64,000 nucleotides of DNA from Piscinibacter aquaticus (GCA_007994965.1 VOPW01000001.1:434001-498000); one strand, 5' to 3'. Numbered from the stretch's first letter, positions 43,237 through 54,771 are shown. Program-made: numbers and translations. The notes: generated from the letters alone by a model not told the origin.

Positions 43237-43692
43237 TCAGTCGCGCGGGATCTTGCGCGGCTGGCCTTGCATGTCGATCGCCACGTAGGTCAGGTTGGCC
43301 TCGGTCACCTTCACCACCTGCAGGTTGGCCGGGTTGCGTTCGGCATAGACCTCCACATGCACGGTGATCGAGGTGGTGCCGATGCGCTCCACCTTGGCAT
43401 AGAAGCTCAGCAGATCACCCACCGACACCGGCTGCTTGAAGACGAACTGGTTGACGGCGACGGTGGCGATGCGCCCCTTGGCGATGCGCGCCGGCAGCAC
43501 CGCGCCGGCCAGGTCGACCTGCGCCATGATCCAGCCGCCGAAGATGTCGCCGTTGCCGTTGGCATCGGCCGGCATCGGCATCACGCGCAGCACCAGCTGG
43601 CGGTCGCCCGGCAGGCTCACCGGCGACAGGTGCTGCGGGTCGGCGGACGGAAGGCCGGGGTGGGGCTTGAAGTCTCGGGCATGATCCTGCAC
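43237..43692 (-). CDS. acyl-CoA thioesterase (hotdog fold, YciA-like)
   Basis: A 151-residue hotdog thioesterase with the YciA/BACH signature [19 protein letters not shown] (catalytic Asp) and a C-terminal [15 protein letters not shown]. It cleaves acyl-CoAs to free acid and CoA. GTG 43692 is taken as start because residues upstream are Arg-rich without family match. It diverges from the ABC exporter gene (52-base gap). Confidence 0.88.
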   Translation of the reverse strand: MQDHARDFKPHPGLPSADPQHLSPVSLPGDRQLVLRVMPMPADANGNGDIFGGWIMAQVDLAGAVLPARIAKGRIATVAVNQFVFKQPVSVGDLLSFYAKVERIGTTSITVHVEVYAERNPANLQVVKVTEANLTYVAIDMQGQPRKIPRD

Positions 43693-43744
43693 CTGCGGTG
43701 GTTCTCGCCGCATTCTTCCACGCCCGACCCTCCCGACTGTCCGC

Positions 43745-45564
43745 ATGCGCCCGCACAGCCTGCCCGCCACTCCCGCCCAGGCTGATGCGCCGGCCGCGCC
43801 GCGCTCCGACTGGCGGGCCTTGAAGAAGCTCGCACCCTACGTGTGGCAGTGGCGCTGGCGCGTCGGCGTGGCGCTGGGCTTTCTCGTCGCGGCCAAGCTC
43901 GCGAACGTCGGCGTGCCGCTGGTACTCAAGCAGATCGTCGATGCGCTCGACCTGCACTCCGGCGATCCACGCAGCGTGCTGGTGGTGCCCGTCGCGCTGC
44001 TGCTGGCCTATGGTGCGCTGCGCGTGTCGGTGACGCTGTTCACGGAACTGCGCGAATTCCTCTTCTACCCGGTGGCGGCGCGCATCGCGCGGCGCGTCTC
44101 GCTCGAGACCTTCGAGCACCTGCTGTCCCTGAGCCTGCGCTTTCACCTCGAGCGCCAGACCGGCGGTGTCTCGCGCGACATCGAACGCGGCTCGCGCGCC
44201 ATCCATTCGCTGCTGAACTACACGATCTACAACATCCTGCCGACGCTGGTCGAGATGGTGCTGGTGATCTCGCTGCTGTCGGCCAAGTTCGACGGCTGGT
44301 TCGCCGCGATCACGCTGTCGGCGCTGGCCGCGTACATCGTCTTCACCGTGACGGTGACCGAGTGGCGCACCCACTTCCGCCGCGCGATGAACGAGCAGGA
44401 CAGCAAGGCCAACACCAAGGCCGTCGACGCCCTGATCAACTACGAGACGGTCAAGTACTTCTCCAACGAGGGCTTCGAGCAGGCGCGCTACGACGAGAAC
44501 CTGCAGCGCCTGGAGAAGGCCTCGGTGAAGTCGCAGACCTCGCTCTCGCTGCTCAACCTCGGCCAGAGTCTGATCATCTCCACGGCGGTGGTGCTGCTGG
44601 TGTGGCGCGCCACCGTCGGCGTGGTCGACGGCACGATGACGCTGGGCGATCTGGTGCTGGTCAACGCGCTGATGATCCAGCTCTACATCCCGCTGAACTT
44701 CCTCGGCGTGATCTACCGCGAGATCAAGCAGTCGACCATCGACATGGAGAAGATGTTCGCGCTGCTCGGCCAGAACCGCGAGGTCGCCGACGCGCCCGAC
44801 GCGCAGCCGCTGCAGGCACACGGCGCCACGGTGCGCTTCGAGAACGTCCGTTTCGGCTACGACCGCGACCGCGAGATCCTGCACGGCGTGAGCTTCGAGA
44901 TCCCGGCCGGCAAGACGGTGGCGGTGGTCGGCCCGTCGGGTTCGGGCAAGAGCACGCTGGCGAGCTGATGTTCCGCTTCTACGACGTGGGCGAAGGCCGC
45001 ATCAGCATTGACGGGCAAGACATCCGCGCGGTGACGCAGAAGAGCCTGCGCCAGGCCATCGGCATCGTGCCGCAGGACACCGTGCTGTTCAACGACACGG
45101 TCGAATACAACATCGCCTACGGCCGCCCGGGCGCCGGCCGTGCCGAGGTGGAAGAGGCCGCACGCGCCGCGCACATCCACGGCTTCATCAGCTCGACGCC
45201 CAAGGGCTACGACACCATGGTCGGCGAGCGTGGCCTGAAGCTCTCCGGCGGCGAGAAGCAGCGCGTGGCGATCGCGCGCACGCTGCTGAAGAACCCGCCG
45301 GTGCTGATCTTCGACGAGGCGACCTCGGCGCTGGATTCCGCCAACGAACGTGCCATCCAGGAAGAGCTGAAAAGCGCGGCGCGCAACAAGACGGCGCTGG
45401 TGATCGCGCACCGTCTGTCGACGGTGGCCGATGCGCACCAGATCCTGGTGATGGAGCACGGCCGCATCGTCGAGCGCGGCACGCATGCCGAGCTGATCGC
45501 GATGGATGGTCGCTACGCCGAGATGTGGCGATTGCAGCAGGCCGGCGAAGACGTCGAGGCCTGA
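43745..45564 (+). CDS. Atm1/ABCB7-type ABC exporter (permease-ATPase fusion), one indel
   Basis: About 606 residues. A six-helix exporter domain (about 35-320) with the Atm1-class loop [18 protein letters not shown], followed by an ATPase with Walker [12 protein letters not shown] loop [10 protein letters not shown], signature [13 protein letters not shown] and Walker [13 protein letters not shown]. Atm1-type exporters move glutathione-linked sulfur or metal conjugates. One base is missing near 44965, just after Walker A. Confidence 0.92.
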
Positions 45565-45568
45565 TCGA

Positions 45569-46765
45569 TCAGCCGCGCAGCCGGCGCGCCAGCAGCACCG
45601 ACAAGGCCACGCCGAGCAGCGACGCGGTGCCGGTGGCCCAGCCGGTCCAGTGCCAGCCGCCGGCGCGCGCGGCCAGCCACGCCGCGATCGGCGGGCCGGC
45701 GAACTGGCCGAAGGCCGACCACTGCTGCATCCAGCCCACCGTCGTCGAGACGGTGTCTTCGCCGGGCGCGACGCGCATCGCCACGGCAAAGAGCGTGGCC
45801 GGCACCATGCCGCCGGTCATCGAGAAGGCCAGCACGGCGGCGTAGCGCAGCGTCGGCGGCAGGCCGGCGCCTTCGCTGCCGGCGAAGGCCGCGGCGGCGG
45901 CCAGCGCCATCACGATGAATCCGGTGGCCAGCAACCGAGGGGGTGCCACGCCGCGCTGCAGCAGCCGGCCGGCGCCGAGGTTGCCGACCATGTTCACGGC
46001 GGCGGCCAGCGCCGTCAGCACCGCGGTCGCGGCCGCACCGATGCCGGCGCCGACGTAGATCGTCGGCAGGAAGCCGATCACCGCGAGCCACTGGCTGGAA
46101 TAGAGCGCGAAGCTGACCGCCACCAGCCACGGGCCGCTGGCGCCGAGCGTGCGCTGCAGACGCGGAACGATGCCGCTGGGCGCCGCCAGGGTGCCAGCGG
46201 CAGGCTCCGCCACGCCGCGCCACAGTGCCAGTGCCATCGCGGCCGACAGCATTCCGAGCGCCAGCCACCAGCTGCGCCAGCCGAAGGCCGCGATCCACAG
46301 CGGGCCGGCCAGCAGCCCGAGTGCAGCGCCCAGCGGCATGTAGGTGCCCCAGACCCCGAGCCAGCGCGGCAGGCGTGGGCCGTCGACGAGGCGGCGGATC
46401 AGCCCCGGCGCCGGCAGCACCACCATCAGGAAGCCGAAGCCTTCCACCGCGCGCAGCACGAGCAGCATCGTCACGCCCTGTGAGGCTGCGCCGAGCGCAC
46501 TCGCCAGCGCGAGCAGCATCAGGCCGACCAGCATGCTGCGCTTGAGCCCCATCGCATCGGCCAGCACACCGAAGGCGATGCCGGCCGCCATGCCGGCGGC
46601 TTGCACGAGGGAGAGCAGGAAGCCGGCCTCGACCAGCGTCATGCCCAGCGCCTCGCGCAGCGTGGCGATCGCCGGCGGCAGCTTGCCGACATGCAGCGCG
46701 GCGCAGACGCCGGCGAGGAAGACGAGGCGGGCGGCCCGCGCGGAAGGGTCGGTGGTCGAAGGCAT
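45569..46765 (-). CDS. MFS transporter (CynX/NimT-like)
   Basis: An intact 398-residue protein with about 12 hydrophobic segments, low in charge, with LADAMGLKRSMLVG as motif A between helices 2 and 3. The set of short loops resembles the CynX/NimT branch of the major facilitator superfamily. The substrate is unknown. It converges on the ABC exporter gene with 4 bases between stops and diverges from a LysR gene that may control it. Confidence 0.82.
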   Translation of the reverse strand: MPSTTDPSARAARLVFLAGVCAALHVGKLPPAIATLREALGMTLVEAGFLLSLVQAAGMAAGIAFGVLADAMGLKRSMLVGLMLLALASALGAASQGVTMLLVLRAVEGFGFLMVVLPAPGLIRRLVDGPRLPRWLGVWGTYMPLGAALGLLAGPLWIAAFGWRSWWLALGMLSAAMALALWRGVAEPAAGTLAAPSGIVPRLQRTLGASGPWLVAVSFALYSSQWLAVIGFLPTIYVGAGIGAAATAVLTALAAAVNMVGNLGAGRLLQRGVAPPRLLATGFIVMALAAAAAFAGSEGAGLPPTLRYAAVLAFSMTGGMVPATLFAVAMRVAPGEDTVSTTVGWMQQWSAFGQFAGPPIAAWLAARAGGWHWTGWATGTASLLGVALSVLLARRLRG

Positions 46766-46831
46766 CGGGCCGGCAGTGTGCCCGTTATCCCGTAGAAGTG
46801 CGGCGCGCGCCGGTGGCTACACTTGCCCGCC

Positions 46832-47766
46832 GTGGAAACGAAGTGGCTCGAGGATTTCATCAGCCTGGCCGAGACGCGCAGCTTCTCGCGCTCGGCGCAG
46901 CTTCGCCACGTGACGCAGCCGGCCTTCTCGCGGCGCATCCAGGCGCTGGAAGCCTGGGCCGGCATCGACTGGTCGATCGCTCGTCCTACCCGACACGGCT
47001 CACGCCGGCCGGCGAGACCTTCCACGCGCAGGCGCTGGAGATCCTCGGCACGCTGCAGGCCACGCGCAACATGATGCGCGGCCACCAGAGCGGCGCGCAG
47101 GACATGATCGAGTTCGCCGTGCCGCACTCGCTGGCCTTCACCTTCTTCCCGCACTGGGTGATGGACCTGCGCAGCCGCTTCGGCGCACTGAAGAGCCGGC
47201 TGATCACGCTGAACGTGCACGACGCGGTGATGCAGCTCACCGAAGGCAGCTGCGACCTGCTGATCGCCTACCACCACCCCAGCCAGCCGCTGCAGCTGGC
47301 CCCCGAGCGCTACGAGATGCTCAGCCTCGGGCGTGAGACGCTGGCGCCCTATGCACGCGGCGACGACGCTGGCCAGCCCCTCTTCCGCCTGCCCGGCAGC
47401 GCGGCGCACAAGGTGCCCTACCTCGGTTACGGCGAGGGCGCCTACCTCGGCCGGCTGGTGGAGGTGATCGTCAAGCAGGCGGCGGTGCCGCCACAGCTCG
47501 ATGCGATCTACGAGACCGACATGGCCGAGGGCCTGAAGGCGATGGCGCTCGAGGGCCACGGCACGGCCTTCCTGCCCGCGAGTTCGGTGAAGAAGGAGCT
47601 CAAGAGCAAGCGTCTCGTGCGGGCCGCCGATGCCGGCCAGTACGAGATCACGATGGAAGTGCGCATCTACCGCGAGCGCCCCGAACTGGCGCGGCACAAC
47701 AAGGCCGGTGCACTGGCGCTGTGGGAGTTCCTGCGCGACGACGCGCGGCGTTCGACTACGGGTTGA
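46832..47766 (+). CDS. LysR-family regulator, one indel
   Basis: About 311 residues. METKWLEDFISLAETRSFSR opens the DNA-binding domain, with QLRHVTQPAFSRRIQALE as recognition region. The effector domain follows (IEFAVPHSLAFTFFP). It resembles the HypT-like group of LysR proteins, which use methionine/cysteine oxidation. That is a weak inference. One C is missing near 46970 at an expected CCTGG. GTG 46832 has TACACT 8 bases upstream and no ribosome site. It is divergent from the MFS gene. Confidence 0.87.
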
Positions 47767-47995
47767 CCCTGGGCGGGCATGCGCCGCGCGCATTACCGGC
47801 TGCCGCAACGGCATTGGCCGTGCGGTCGGGCGCAGCCCTACAGTCCGCGCCCAAGCCGCAGGGCTCGTGGCACGGAGGTTGCGAAACAAGCACCGCATCG
47901 ACCCCGGCGAACGCGGGGAACTACGTGCCGGCGTGCGTTCCCGGCTCCCTAGAATCCCGGTTTCTCTCCCTCTCAACTCACCCGCAGGAGTCCCC

Positions 47996-48898
47996 ATGAA
48001 GAAGACGATGCTCGTTCAGGCCATCGCGCTGGCTGCCGCCTCGGTCGCATTCGGCGCCCACGCCGACACGCTCAAGAAGATCAAGGACAGCGGCAGCGTC
48101 ACGATGGGCGTGCGCGAGTCCTCGGGCGCGCTGAGCTTCACGCTCGGCGACGGCAAGTACACCGGCTACCACTACGAGATCTGCACCCGTGTGCTGGGTG
48201 ACATCCAGAAGCAGCTGGGCTTGGCCAAGCTCGACGTGAAGTACCAGCCGGTCACCTCGCAGAACCGCATCCCGCTGGTGCAGAACGGCACCGTCGACAT
48301 CGAGTGCGGTTCGACCACCAACAACGCCACGCGCCAGAAGGACGTGTCCTTCGCCGTCACCACCTACGTCGAGGAAGTGCGCATCGCGGTGAAGGCCAAT
48401 TCCGGCATCACTTCGATCGCCCAGCTCAACGGCAAGAAGGTCGCCACCACCACCGGCACGACCAGCGTGCAGCTGCTGCGCAAGCACGAGCGCGCCGGCG
48501 GCGTGAACTTCGACGAGGTGTTCGGCAAGGACCACGCCGACAGCTTCCTGCTGCTCGAGAGTGGCCGCGCCGATGCCTTCGTGATGGACGGCCAGATCCT
48601 GGCCGGCAACATCGCCAAGTCGAAGAACCCGGCCGATTTCAAGATCGTCGGCGAAGTGCTGTCGGTCGAGCCGATCGCGATCATGATCCGCAAGGACGAC
48701 CCCGCCTTCAAGAAGGCCGTCGATGACAGCATCATCGCCATGATGAAGTCGGGCGAGATTGCCAAGCTCTACGACAAGTGGTTCATGCAGCCGATCCCGC
48801 CGGCCAACACGAAGCTGAACCTGCCGGCCAGCGAGGCCACCAAGGCGGCCTGGGCGAGCCCGAACGACAAGCCGGTCGAGGAATACATGAAGAAGTGA
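47996..48898 (+). CDS. gltI: glutamate/aspartate-binding periplasmic protein
   Basis: An intact 300-residue solute-binding protein. A signal peptide (1-22, cleavage after AHA) is followed by LKKIKDSGSVTMGVRESSG, QNRIPLVQNGTVDIECGSTTNN and LESGRADAFVMDG, all typical of GltI/AatJ. It captures glutamate and aspartate for the GltJKL importer. It is preceded by TAGAAT near 47950 and a GCAGGAG ribosome site. Confidence 0.94.
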   Translation: MKKTMLVQAIALAAASVAFGAHADTLKKIKDSGSVTMGVRESSGALSFTLGDGKYTGYHYEICTRVLGDIQKQLGLAKLDVKYQPVTSQNRIPLVQNGTVDIECGSTTNNATRQKDVSFAVTTYVEEVRIAVKANSGITSIAQLNGKKVATTTGTTSVQLLRKHERAGGVNFDEVFGKDHADSFLLLESGRADAFVMDGQILAGNIAKSKNPADFKIVGEVLSVEPIAIMIRKDDPAFKKAVDDSIIAMMKSGEIAKLYDKWFMQPIPPANTKLNLPASEATKAAWASPNDKPVEEYMKK

Positions 48899-48907
48899 TC
48901 CCCTGGC

Positions 48908-48984
48908 AAGCCCGGGGCCTTCCGGCCCGGGGCTTGCTTATGCTGGGGGAGCGCGGCGCCGGGCCATCCGCGTCGCGCTTTTTT
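48908..48984 (+). terminator. hairpins between gltI and gltJ
   Basis: Hairpin 1: AAGCCCGGGGCC-TTCC-GGCCCGGGGCTT (48908-48935), near-perfect, without a T run, suited to protecting the gltI message end. Hairpin 2: an imperfect GCGC-rich repeat (48950-48978) followed by six T residues, terminator-like. Together they would make more binding protein than permease. Confidence 0.7.
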
Positions 48985-49020
48985 GTTGGCGACCGGCACA
49001 CAAGAAGAGGAGACGGCGCA

Positions 49021-49725
49021 ATGACCTGGGATTGGCAGGTGTTCCTGCAGGACACCGGCGGAGGGGAAACCTACCTGCAGTGGTTGATGTCGGCCTGGGG
49101 CTGGACGCTCTCGGTGGCCGGCTGCTCGCTGGTGGTGGCGCTGGCCGTGGGCTCGCTGATGGGCATCCTGCGCACCACGCCGAACAAGGCGCTGGTGTTC
49201 CTCGGCAATGCGTGGACGGAGCTGTTCCGCAACATCCCGCTGCTGGTGCAGATCTTCCTCTGGTACCACGTGATCCCGTCGCTGTTCACCAGCCTGCGCT
49301 CGGTGCCGAGCTTCGTGCTGGTGGTCTTCGCGCTGGGCTTCTTCACCTCGGCGCGCATCGCCGAGCAGGTGAAAGCCGGCATCCAGGCGCTGCCCAAGGG
49401 CCAGCGCTACGCCGGCCTCGCGATGGGCCTGACGCTGCCGCAGACCTACCGCTACGTGCTGCTGCCGATGGCCTTCCGCATCGTCATCCCGCCGCTGACC
49501 AGCGAATCGATGAACATCATCAAGAACTCGTCGGTGGCCTTTGCGGTCAGCATCGCCGAGTTGACGATGTTCGCGATGCAGGCGCAGGAGGAGACCTCGC
49601 GCGGCATCGAGATCTACCTCGCGGTGACGGCGCTTTATTTCGTCTCCGCCTTCGCGGTCAACCGCGTCGCGCTGTTCATCGAGAACCGCGTGCAGGTGCC
49701 GGGCATGATCGGGGGCGGCAAATGA
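49021..49725 (+). CDS. gltJ: glutamate/aspartate ABC permease GltJ
   Basis: An intact 234-residue His/Glu/Gln/Arg-type permease with five membrane helices. [17 protein letters not shown] and the EAA-like loop [19 protein letters not shown] (contacts the ATPase) are visible. ATG 49021 has a GAGGAG ribosome site. ATGA overlap with gltK. Confidence 0.95.
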   Translation: MTWDWQVFLQDTGGGETYLQWLMSAWGWTLSVAGCSLVVALAVGSLMGILRTTPNKALVFLGNAWTELFRNIPLLVQIFLWYHVIPSLFTSLRSVPSFVLVVFALGFFTSARIAEQVKAGIQALPKGQRYAGLAMGLTLPQTYRYVLLPMAFRIVIPPLTSESMNIIKNSSVAFAVSIAELTMFAMQAQEETSRGIEIYLAVTALYFVSAFAVNRVALFIENRVQVPGMIGGGK

Positions 49726-50390
49726 ACGCGCTCGACTTCAGCTTCCTCAACTGGAACGTCGTTTCCGGCTTCGTCCTCAAGGGCCTGGTCTTCTCGGTGC
49801 AGCTGACGCTGATCGCGATGGTCGGCGGCATCATCCTCGGCACGCTGCTCGCGCTGATGCGGCTGTCGGGCAAGAAGTGGCTGGTGATGCCTGCCGCGTT
49901 CTACGTCAACACGCTGCGCTCCATCCCGCTGGTGATGGTGATCCTGTGGTTCTTCCTGCTCATTCCGCTGCTCATCGGCCGGCCGATGGGCGCCGAGCTG
50001 TCGGCCATCATCACCTTCACGGTGTTCGAGGCGGCCTACTACTCGGAGATCATGCGTGCCGGCATCCAGAGCGTGCCCAAGGGACAGGTGCACGCCGGCT
50101 ATGCGATGGGCATGACCTACCGGCAGACGATGCAGCTGGTGGTGCTGCCGCAGGCCTTCCGCAACATGCTGCCGGTGCTGCTGACGCAGACCATCATCCT
50201 GTTCCAGGACACCTCGCTGGTCTACGCGATCGGCGCCTACGACCTGCTCAAGGGCTTCGAGGTGGCCGGCAAGAACTTCAACCGCCCGGTCGAGACCTAC
50301 CTCGTCGCCGCGGTCGTCTACTTCATCATCTGCTTCAGCCTGTCGATGCTCGTGCGCCGGCTGCAGCAGAAGATCCAGATCATTCGCTAG
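49722..50390 (+). CDS. gltK: glutamate/aspartate ABC permease GltK
   Basis: An intact 222-residue permease paralogous to GltJ, with [36 protein letters not shown] as EAA loop and five membrane helices. It forms a heterodimer with GltJ. A strong AGGAGG site for gltL follows its stop. Confidence 0.95.
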   Translation: MNALDFSFLNWNVVSGFVLKGLVFSVQLTLIAMVGGIILGTLLALMRLSGKKWLVMPAAFYVNTLRSIPLVMVILWFFLLIPLLIGRPMGAELSAIITFTVFEAAYYSEIMRAGIQSVPKGQVHAGYAMGMTYRQTMQLVVLPQAFRNMLPVLLTQTIILFQDTSLVYAIGAYDLLKGFEVAGKNFNRPVETYLVAAVVYFIICFSLSMLVRRLQQKIQIIR

Positions 50391-50401
50391 GAGGCATCGC
50401 C

Positions 50402-51136
50402 GTGATCGACATCAAGAACGTGAGCAAGTGGTACGGCAGCTTCCAGGTGCTGACCGACTGCACGACCAGCATCCAGAAGGGCGAGGTCGTCGTGGTCTGC
50501 GGCCCGTCGGGCTCGGGCAAGAGCACGCTGATCAAGACGGTCAATGCGCTCGAGCCGTTCCAGAAGGGCGACATCGTGGTCGATGGCGTCAGCATCAGCG
50601 ACCCCAAGACCAACCTGCCCAAGCTGCGCAGCCGCGTCGGCATGGTGTTCCAGCACTTCGAGCTGTTCCCGCACCTGTCGGTCACCGAGAACCTGACGAT
50701 CGCGCAGATCAAGGTGCTCGGCCGCACGCCCGACGAGGCCAAGACGCGGGGCCTGAAGATGCTCGACCGCGTCGGCCTGTCGGCGCACAAGGACAAGTTC
50801 CCGGGCCAGCTCTCCGGCGGCCAGCAGCAGCGTGTGGCGATCGCGCGCGCCCTCAGCATGGACCCGATCGTGATGCTGTTCGACGAGCCCACCTCGGCGC
50901 TCGACCCGGAGATGGTCGGCGAAGTGCTCGACGTGATGGTTCAGCTCGCCAACGAGGGCATGACGATGATGTGCGTCACCCACGAGATGGGCTTCGCCAA
51001 GAAGGTCAGCCACCGCGTGATCTTCATGGACGCGGGCAAGATCGTCGAGGACTGCAAGAAGGAAGACTTCTTCGGCAACCCCGAGGCACGCTCGCCGCGC
51101 GCCAAGGACTTCCTGTCGAAAATCCTGCAGCACTGA
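50402..51136 (+). CDS. gltL: glutamate/aspartate ABC ATPase GltL
   Basis: An intact 244-residue ATPase: Walker [14 protein letters not shown] loop [12 protein letters not shown], signature [15 protein letters not shown], Walker [17 protein letters not shown] and the switch His in [11 protein letters not shown]. It powers the GltJK permease. GTG 50402 has AGGAGG upstream. Confidence 0.95.
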   Translation: MIDIKNVSKWYGSFQVLTDCTTSIQKGEVVVVCGPSGSGKSTLIKTVNALEPFQKGDIVVDGVSISDPKTNLPKLRSRVGMVFQHFELFPHLSVTENLTIAQIKVLGRTPDEAKTRGLKMLDRVGLSAHKDKFPGQLSGGQQQRVAIARALSMDPIVMLFDEPTSALDPEMVGEVLDVMVQLANEGMTMMCVTHEMGFAKKVSHRVIFMDAGKIVEDCKKEDFFGNPEARSPRAKDFLSKILQH

Positions 51137-51161
51137 GCCGCAGGCCGGGCGTCGGGCCCGC

Positions 51162-52043
51162 TCAGGGCTCGATTGCGCTGCCGGTGATCGGCTCGCCGCC
51201 GCCCACCGTGCCGATGAAGGTGGCGGCGCCGCTGGCGAGATCGATGCGGTACCAGCGTGTCGGCCTGCCCTCGGCGATGGCGATGCCGGCATAGGCGGTG
51301 TTCGAGATGTCGGAGATGTCGAGGCTGGCGCGGGCGAAGGGCCCGGTGCCGAGCATGCCCACCGTGTACAGCCGGCCGGTATTCGGCGACACCACCGGCG
51401 CCACGCCTTCCTTCGTGCCCTGGTGCACCAGCGTGCCGGCGGCGCCGTCGAGCGCGTAGTTGGTGGTGATCTTCTCGTTGTCCTTGTTGTAGGTGTAGCC
51501 CGCGGCGACGATGCGCGGCGCATGGCCGGCCATGCGGTCGGCGGCGTCGTAGGCGAGCCGGCCGTCGAACTGCACGCCCGGCTGGCTGGCATCGCCATCG
51601 ACCACCGCGCCGGTATCGGGGTGCAGCCGCAGGTTGAAGCCGGCGTCGCTCACCACTCGGATGCGATCCACCGTCGGATTGAAGTCGAAACCGAACTCGC
51701 GGCCCTCGGGCAGCGTGGCCGGGCTGCCGATCGGCGAGGCGACCGCGCTGGACGCGTCGATGCGATAGAGCTGGCCGCTGGCGCCCAATCCGTACAGCTG
51801 GCCCTTGGCCACGCGGTAGTCGATGCCGACGAGGCGATCACCGTCGCGCAGCCCGGTCAGGGCCTTGCTGGCGAGGATCTTCTGCGGCTGCCCCGCGTTG
51901 AAGCTCAGCAGCCGGCTCGAAGCGGTCACGGCGTGGATCGTTTCCTTGGCCAGCGGTCCGAGCGGCTCCGCCGGCGACAGCGCACAGGCGGAGACGACCA
52001 TGGCCGCGGCGAGCGGTGCGAGGCGGAACAGGGCAGCGGACAT
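51162..52043 (-). CDS. DUF4394 lipoprotein
   Basis: About 293 residues. ATG 52043 gives a lipoprotein signal with lipobox VSAC near residue 20. The body is a run of related beta-rich units: [38 protein letters not shown] and YDAADRMAG, characteristic of DUF4394, probably a beta-propeller. An ATG at 52076 is possible. The function of the family is unknown. It converges with gltL. Confidence 0.85.
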   Translation of the reverse strand: MSAALFRLAPLAAAMVVSACALSPAEPLGPLAKETIHAVTASSRLLSFNAGQPQKILASKALTGLRDGDRLVGIDYRVAKGQLYGLGASGQLYRIDASSAVASPIGSPATLPEGREFGFDFNPTVDRIRVVSDAGFNLRLHPDTGAVVDGDASQPGVQFDGRLAYDAADRMAGHAPRIVAAGYTYNKDNEKITTNYALDGAAGTLVHQGTKEGVAPVVSPNTGRLYTVGMLGTGPFARASLDISDISNTAYAGIAIAEGRPTRWYRIDLASGAATFIGTVGGGEPITGSAIEP

Positions 52044-52164
52044 CGCAGGCAGGGCGCAGTGGCAGATGAGATGCATCGTGCCAACGGCCGGTCGGCGCGG
52101 TCGCCGGAAACGAGCGGGATTCCGGCCCCATCTCGGCCGGCCCCGGGTGCGAGAATCGCCGGCC

Positions 52165-53203
52165 ATGAGCGCGACCCCGACACCCTGACGATCACCCGCC
52201 CCGACGACTGGCACCTGCACGTGCGCGACGGCGCCGCCCTGCAGGCCGTGGTGCCGGCCACCGCGCGGCAGTTCGGCCGCGCGATCATCATGCCCAACCT
52301 GAAGCCGCCGGTGACCACCGCCGCGCAGGCCGTGGCCTACCGCGAGCGCATCCGCGCCGCCGTGCCGCCCGGCGTGAGCTTCGAGCCGCTGATGACGCTG
52401 TACCTCACCGACAAGCTGCCGCCCGACGAGATCCGCCGCGCGAAGGAGGCCGGCGTGGTGGCGGTGAAGCTGTACCCCGCTGGCGCCACCACCAACAGCG
52501 ACGCCGGCGTCACCGACCTGCGCAAGACCTACGAGACGCTGGAGGCGATGCAGCGCGAGGGCCTGCTGCTGCTGGTGCATGGCGAGGTGACCGATGCGGA
52601 GATCGACCTGTTCGACCGCGAGAAGGCCTTCATCGACCAGAAGCTGATTCCGCTGCGCGCCGACTTTCCCGAGCTGAAGATCGTCTTCGAGCACATCACC
52701 ACGCGCGAGGCGGTGCAATACGTCGGCGAGGCCGGGCCGAAGACCGCGGCCACGATCACCGCGCACCACCTGCTCTACAACCGCAACGCGATCTTCCTCG
52801 GCGGCGTGCGGCCGCACTACTACTGCCTGCCGGTGCTCAAGCGCGAGGAGCACCGCCGCGCGCTGGTGAATGCCGCCACCTCGGGAAGCGCGAAATTCTT
52901 CCTCGGCACCGACAGTGCGCCGCATCCGGCGCACCTGAAGGAGCATGCCACCGGCTGCGCCGGTTGCTACACGGCGCTGTCGGCGCTGGAGCTGTACGCC
53001 GAGGCCTTCGATGCCGCGGGCGCACTCGACAAGCTCGAAGGCTTTGCCAGCTTCCATGGCCCGGCCTTCTACGGCCTGCCGCGCAACACCGGCACCGTGA
53101 CGCTGCAGCGCAAGCCCTGGACGCTGCCCGAGACCGTGCCCTTCGGCGAGGCGCAGCCAAGCCGCTTCGCGGCGGCGAGACGCTGGCCCGGCAGCAGATC
53201 TGA
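52165..53203 (+). CDS. pyrC: dihydroorotase (type II), two indels
   Basis: About 346 residues. It catalyses the third step of pyrimidine synthesis. Metal ligands: [10 protein letters not shown] (His pair), carbamylated Lys in [14 protein letters not shown], His in LLVHGE and FEHITT, and Asp in [14 protein letters not shown]. One C is missing at 52180 in a C run, cutting the N-terminus after seven codons. A second break near 53158 hides the proper ending at 53203. GAGAAT lies 8 bases before ATG 52165 without a ribosome site. Confidence 0.95.
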
Positions 53204-53213
53204 AGGAAACCCG

Positions 53214-54068
53214 ATGCTGGAAAAACAACCGCGCATCGCGCTGCTGATCGATGCCGACAACTCGCCGGCGGCGAAGATCGACGTGATCCTGGCCGAACTC
53301 GCCAAGCTCGGCGTCGTCAACGTGCGCCGCGCCTACGGCAACTGGAAGAAGTCGGGCCTGAAGGGCTGGGAAGACGTGCTGCACGAGTACGCCATCCGCC
53401 CGATCCAGCAGTTCGACTACACGAAGGGCAAGAACGCCACCGACATGGGCACGGTGATCGATGCGCTGGACCTGCTCTACAGCGACGGGCCCGACGCCTT
53501 CGGCATCGTGTCGTCGGACAGCGACTTCACGCCGCTGGTGATGCACCTGCGCGCCAAGGGCGCCCAGGTGTTCGGCTTCGGCGCGAAGAAGACGCCGATG
53601 CCTTTCGTCAACGCCTGCTCGCGCTTCCTGTTCCTCGAGAACCTCGGCCGTGCGGCCGAACCGTCGGCGGAAGAGGGCGAGAAGAAGCCGGCCAAGCCGG
53701 CGCGCAAGGGCGGCGGGCGCGGCAAGGCCAAGGCGGACGAGGCCGCCGCGCCGGCCGAATCGACCGAGGCCACCGAGGCGGCCGATGCGGCGCCGGTGAA
53801 GCTCGACACCCATGCACTCAAGCGCGACGCGCGGCTGGTCTCGCTGCTGCGCAACGCAGTGGAATCGGCGGCGGGTGAAGATGGCTGGTCGTCGCTCGGC
53901 TCCGTCGGTCAGCAGATCGGCAACCAGGCCTCCTTCGACCCGCGCAACTACGGCTACCGCAAGCTGATCGACCTGATCGAGGCGACGCAGCTGTTCGAGC
54001 TCGACCGGCGCGGCAGCCAGTTCGTGCTGCGCGACAGGCGCCAGGCCAAGGCGGCGGCCAAGGGCTGA
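53214..54068 (+). CDS. NYN-domain protein with C-terminal OST-HTH/LOTUS domain
   Basis: An intact 284-residue protein. NYN/PIN-like nuclease domain (about 1-145) with acidic metal-site residues in [27 protein letters not shown] and [11 protein letters not shown] Lys/Ala-rich linker (about 150-195) leads to an OST-HTH domain (about 200-280, [33 protein letters not shown]). Such proteins are predicted RNases that bind RNA. The start is ATG 53214. It overlaps DUF3025 by one base and lies just upstream of rnpB. Confidence 0.88.
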   Translation: MLEKQPRIALLIDADNSPAAKIDVILAELAKLGVVNVRRAYGNWKKSGLKGWEDVLHEYAIRPIQQFDYTKGKNATDMGTVIDALDLLYSDGPDAFGIVSSDSDFTPLVMHLRAKGAQVFGFGAKKTPMPFVNACSRFLFLENLGRAAEPSAEEGEKKPAKPARKGGGRGKAKADEAAAPAESTEATEAADAAPVKLDTHALKRDARLVSLLRNAVESAAGEDGWSSLGSVGQQIGNQASFDPRNYGYRKLIDLIEATQLFELDRRGSQFVLRDRRQAKAAAKG

Positions 54069-54763
54069 TGTTCTGGCGCTCGCTCGACTGGCGCGCGCCC
54101 TGGCTCGCGCCCTACGTCGAGGTGGCGCGCCCGGTGATCGAGCGGCTGGAGGCGAGCGACAGCGTCGCCGCGGCGCTCGGTGGTCCGCGCTTCGTCGCTC
54201 AGGGCGAGCTGCCCGAGGGCGAAGCCTACGAGGCCTTCATCGGCCGCACCGGCCGCGTGCCCACGCGCGACAACCTGCACGATCTGCTCAACGGCCTCGT
54301 GTGGCTGCGCTTCCCGGCGCTCAAGCACAGGCTCAACCGGCTTCACGCGGCGCAGATCGCGGCCGAAGGCGTGCAGCCGCAGCGCGGCCCGCTGCGGAAT
54401 GCGCTGACCTTGTTCGACGAGAACGGCGCATGGTGGCAGGCGCCGCCGGCGCTGGCCGAGGCGCTGCAGCGGCGCGACTGGCGCGCGCTGTTCGTCACCC
54501 ACCGCGCGCTGTGGGCCGCGTCGAGGCCGGTGCTGATCGGCCATGCGCTGCTCGAGAAGCTCGCCGCGCCGCGCGCCGCGATCACGGCCCATGTGTGGCT
54601 GGCCGTCGCTGCACCCGAGGAACCCGGCTCGATCCAGCCCGCGGCGTGGGCGGGCAAGCCCTTCCATCCGCTGCCGGTGCTCGGCGTGCCGGGCTGGTGG
54701 CCGGCCAACGAATCGTTCGCCTTCTACGACGATGCCAGCGTGTTCCGCCCGCCGCGGGGATAA
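54068..54763 (+). CDS. DUF3025 protein
   Basis: An intact 231-residue protein. FIGRTGRVPTRDNLHDLLNGLVWLRFP near residue 60 and FHPLPVLGVPGWWPANE near the end are the DUF3025 signatures. No membrane segments or signal. The function of the family is unknown. It is translationally coupled to the NYN gene and ends 8 bases before RNase P RNA. Confidence 0.88.
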   Translation: MFWRSLDWRAPWLAPYVEVARPVIERLEASDSVAAALGGPRFVAQGELPEGEAYEAFIGRTGRVPTRDNLHDLLNGLVWLRFPALKHRLNRLHAAQIAAEGVQPQRGPLRNALTLFDENGAWWQAPPALAEALQRRDWRALFVTHRALWAASRPVLIGHALLEKLAAPRAAITAHVWLAVAAPEEPGSIQPAAWAGKPFHPLPVLGVPGWWPANESFAFYDDASVFRPPRG

Positions 54764-54771
54764 TCATGCCC

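Noticed and set aside
48908-48935. Hairpin after gltI considered a riboswitch
   Set aside because: It is a simple inverted repeat after the gene with no conserved aptamer features. mRNA processing or attenuation is a simpler explanation.
51162-53813. An 883-residue minus-strand frame continuing upstream of the DUF4394 lipoprotein
   Set aside because: Beyond 52076 it is antisense to pyrC and the NYN gene, which have clear motifs. The lipoprotein signal sets the true start near 52043.
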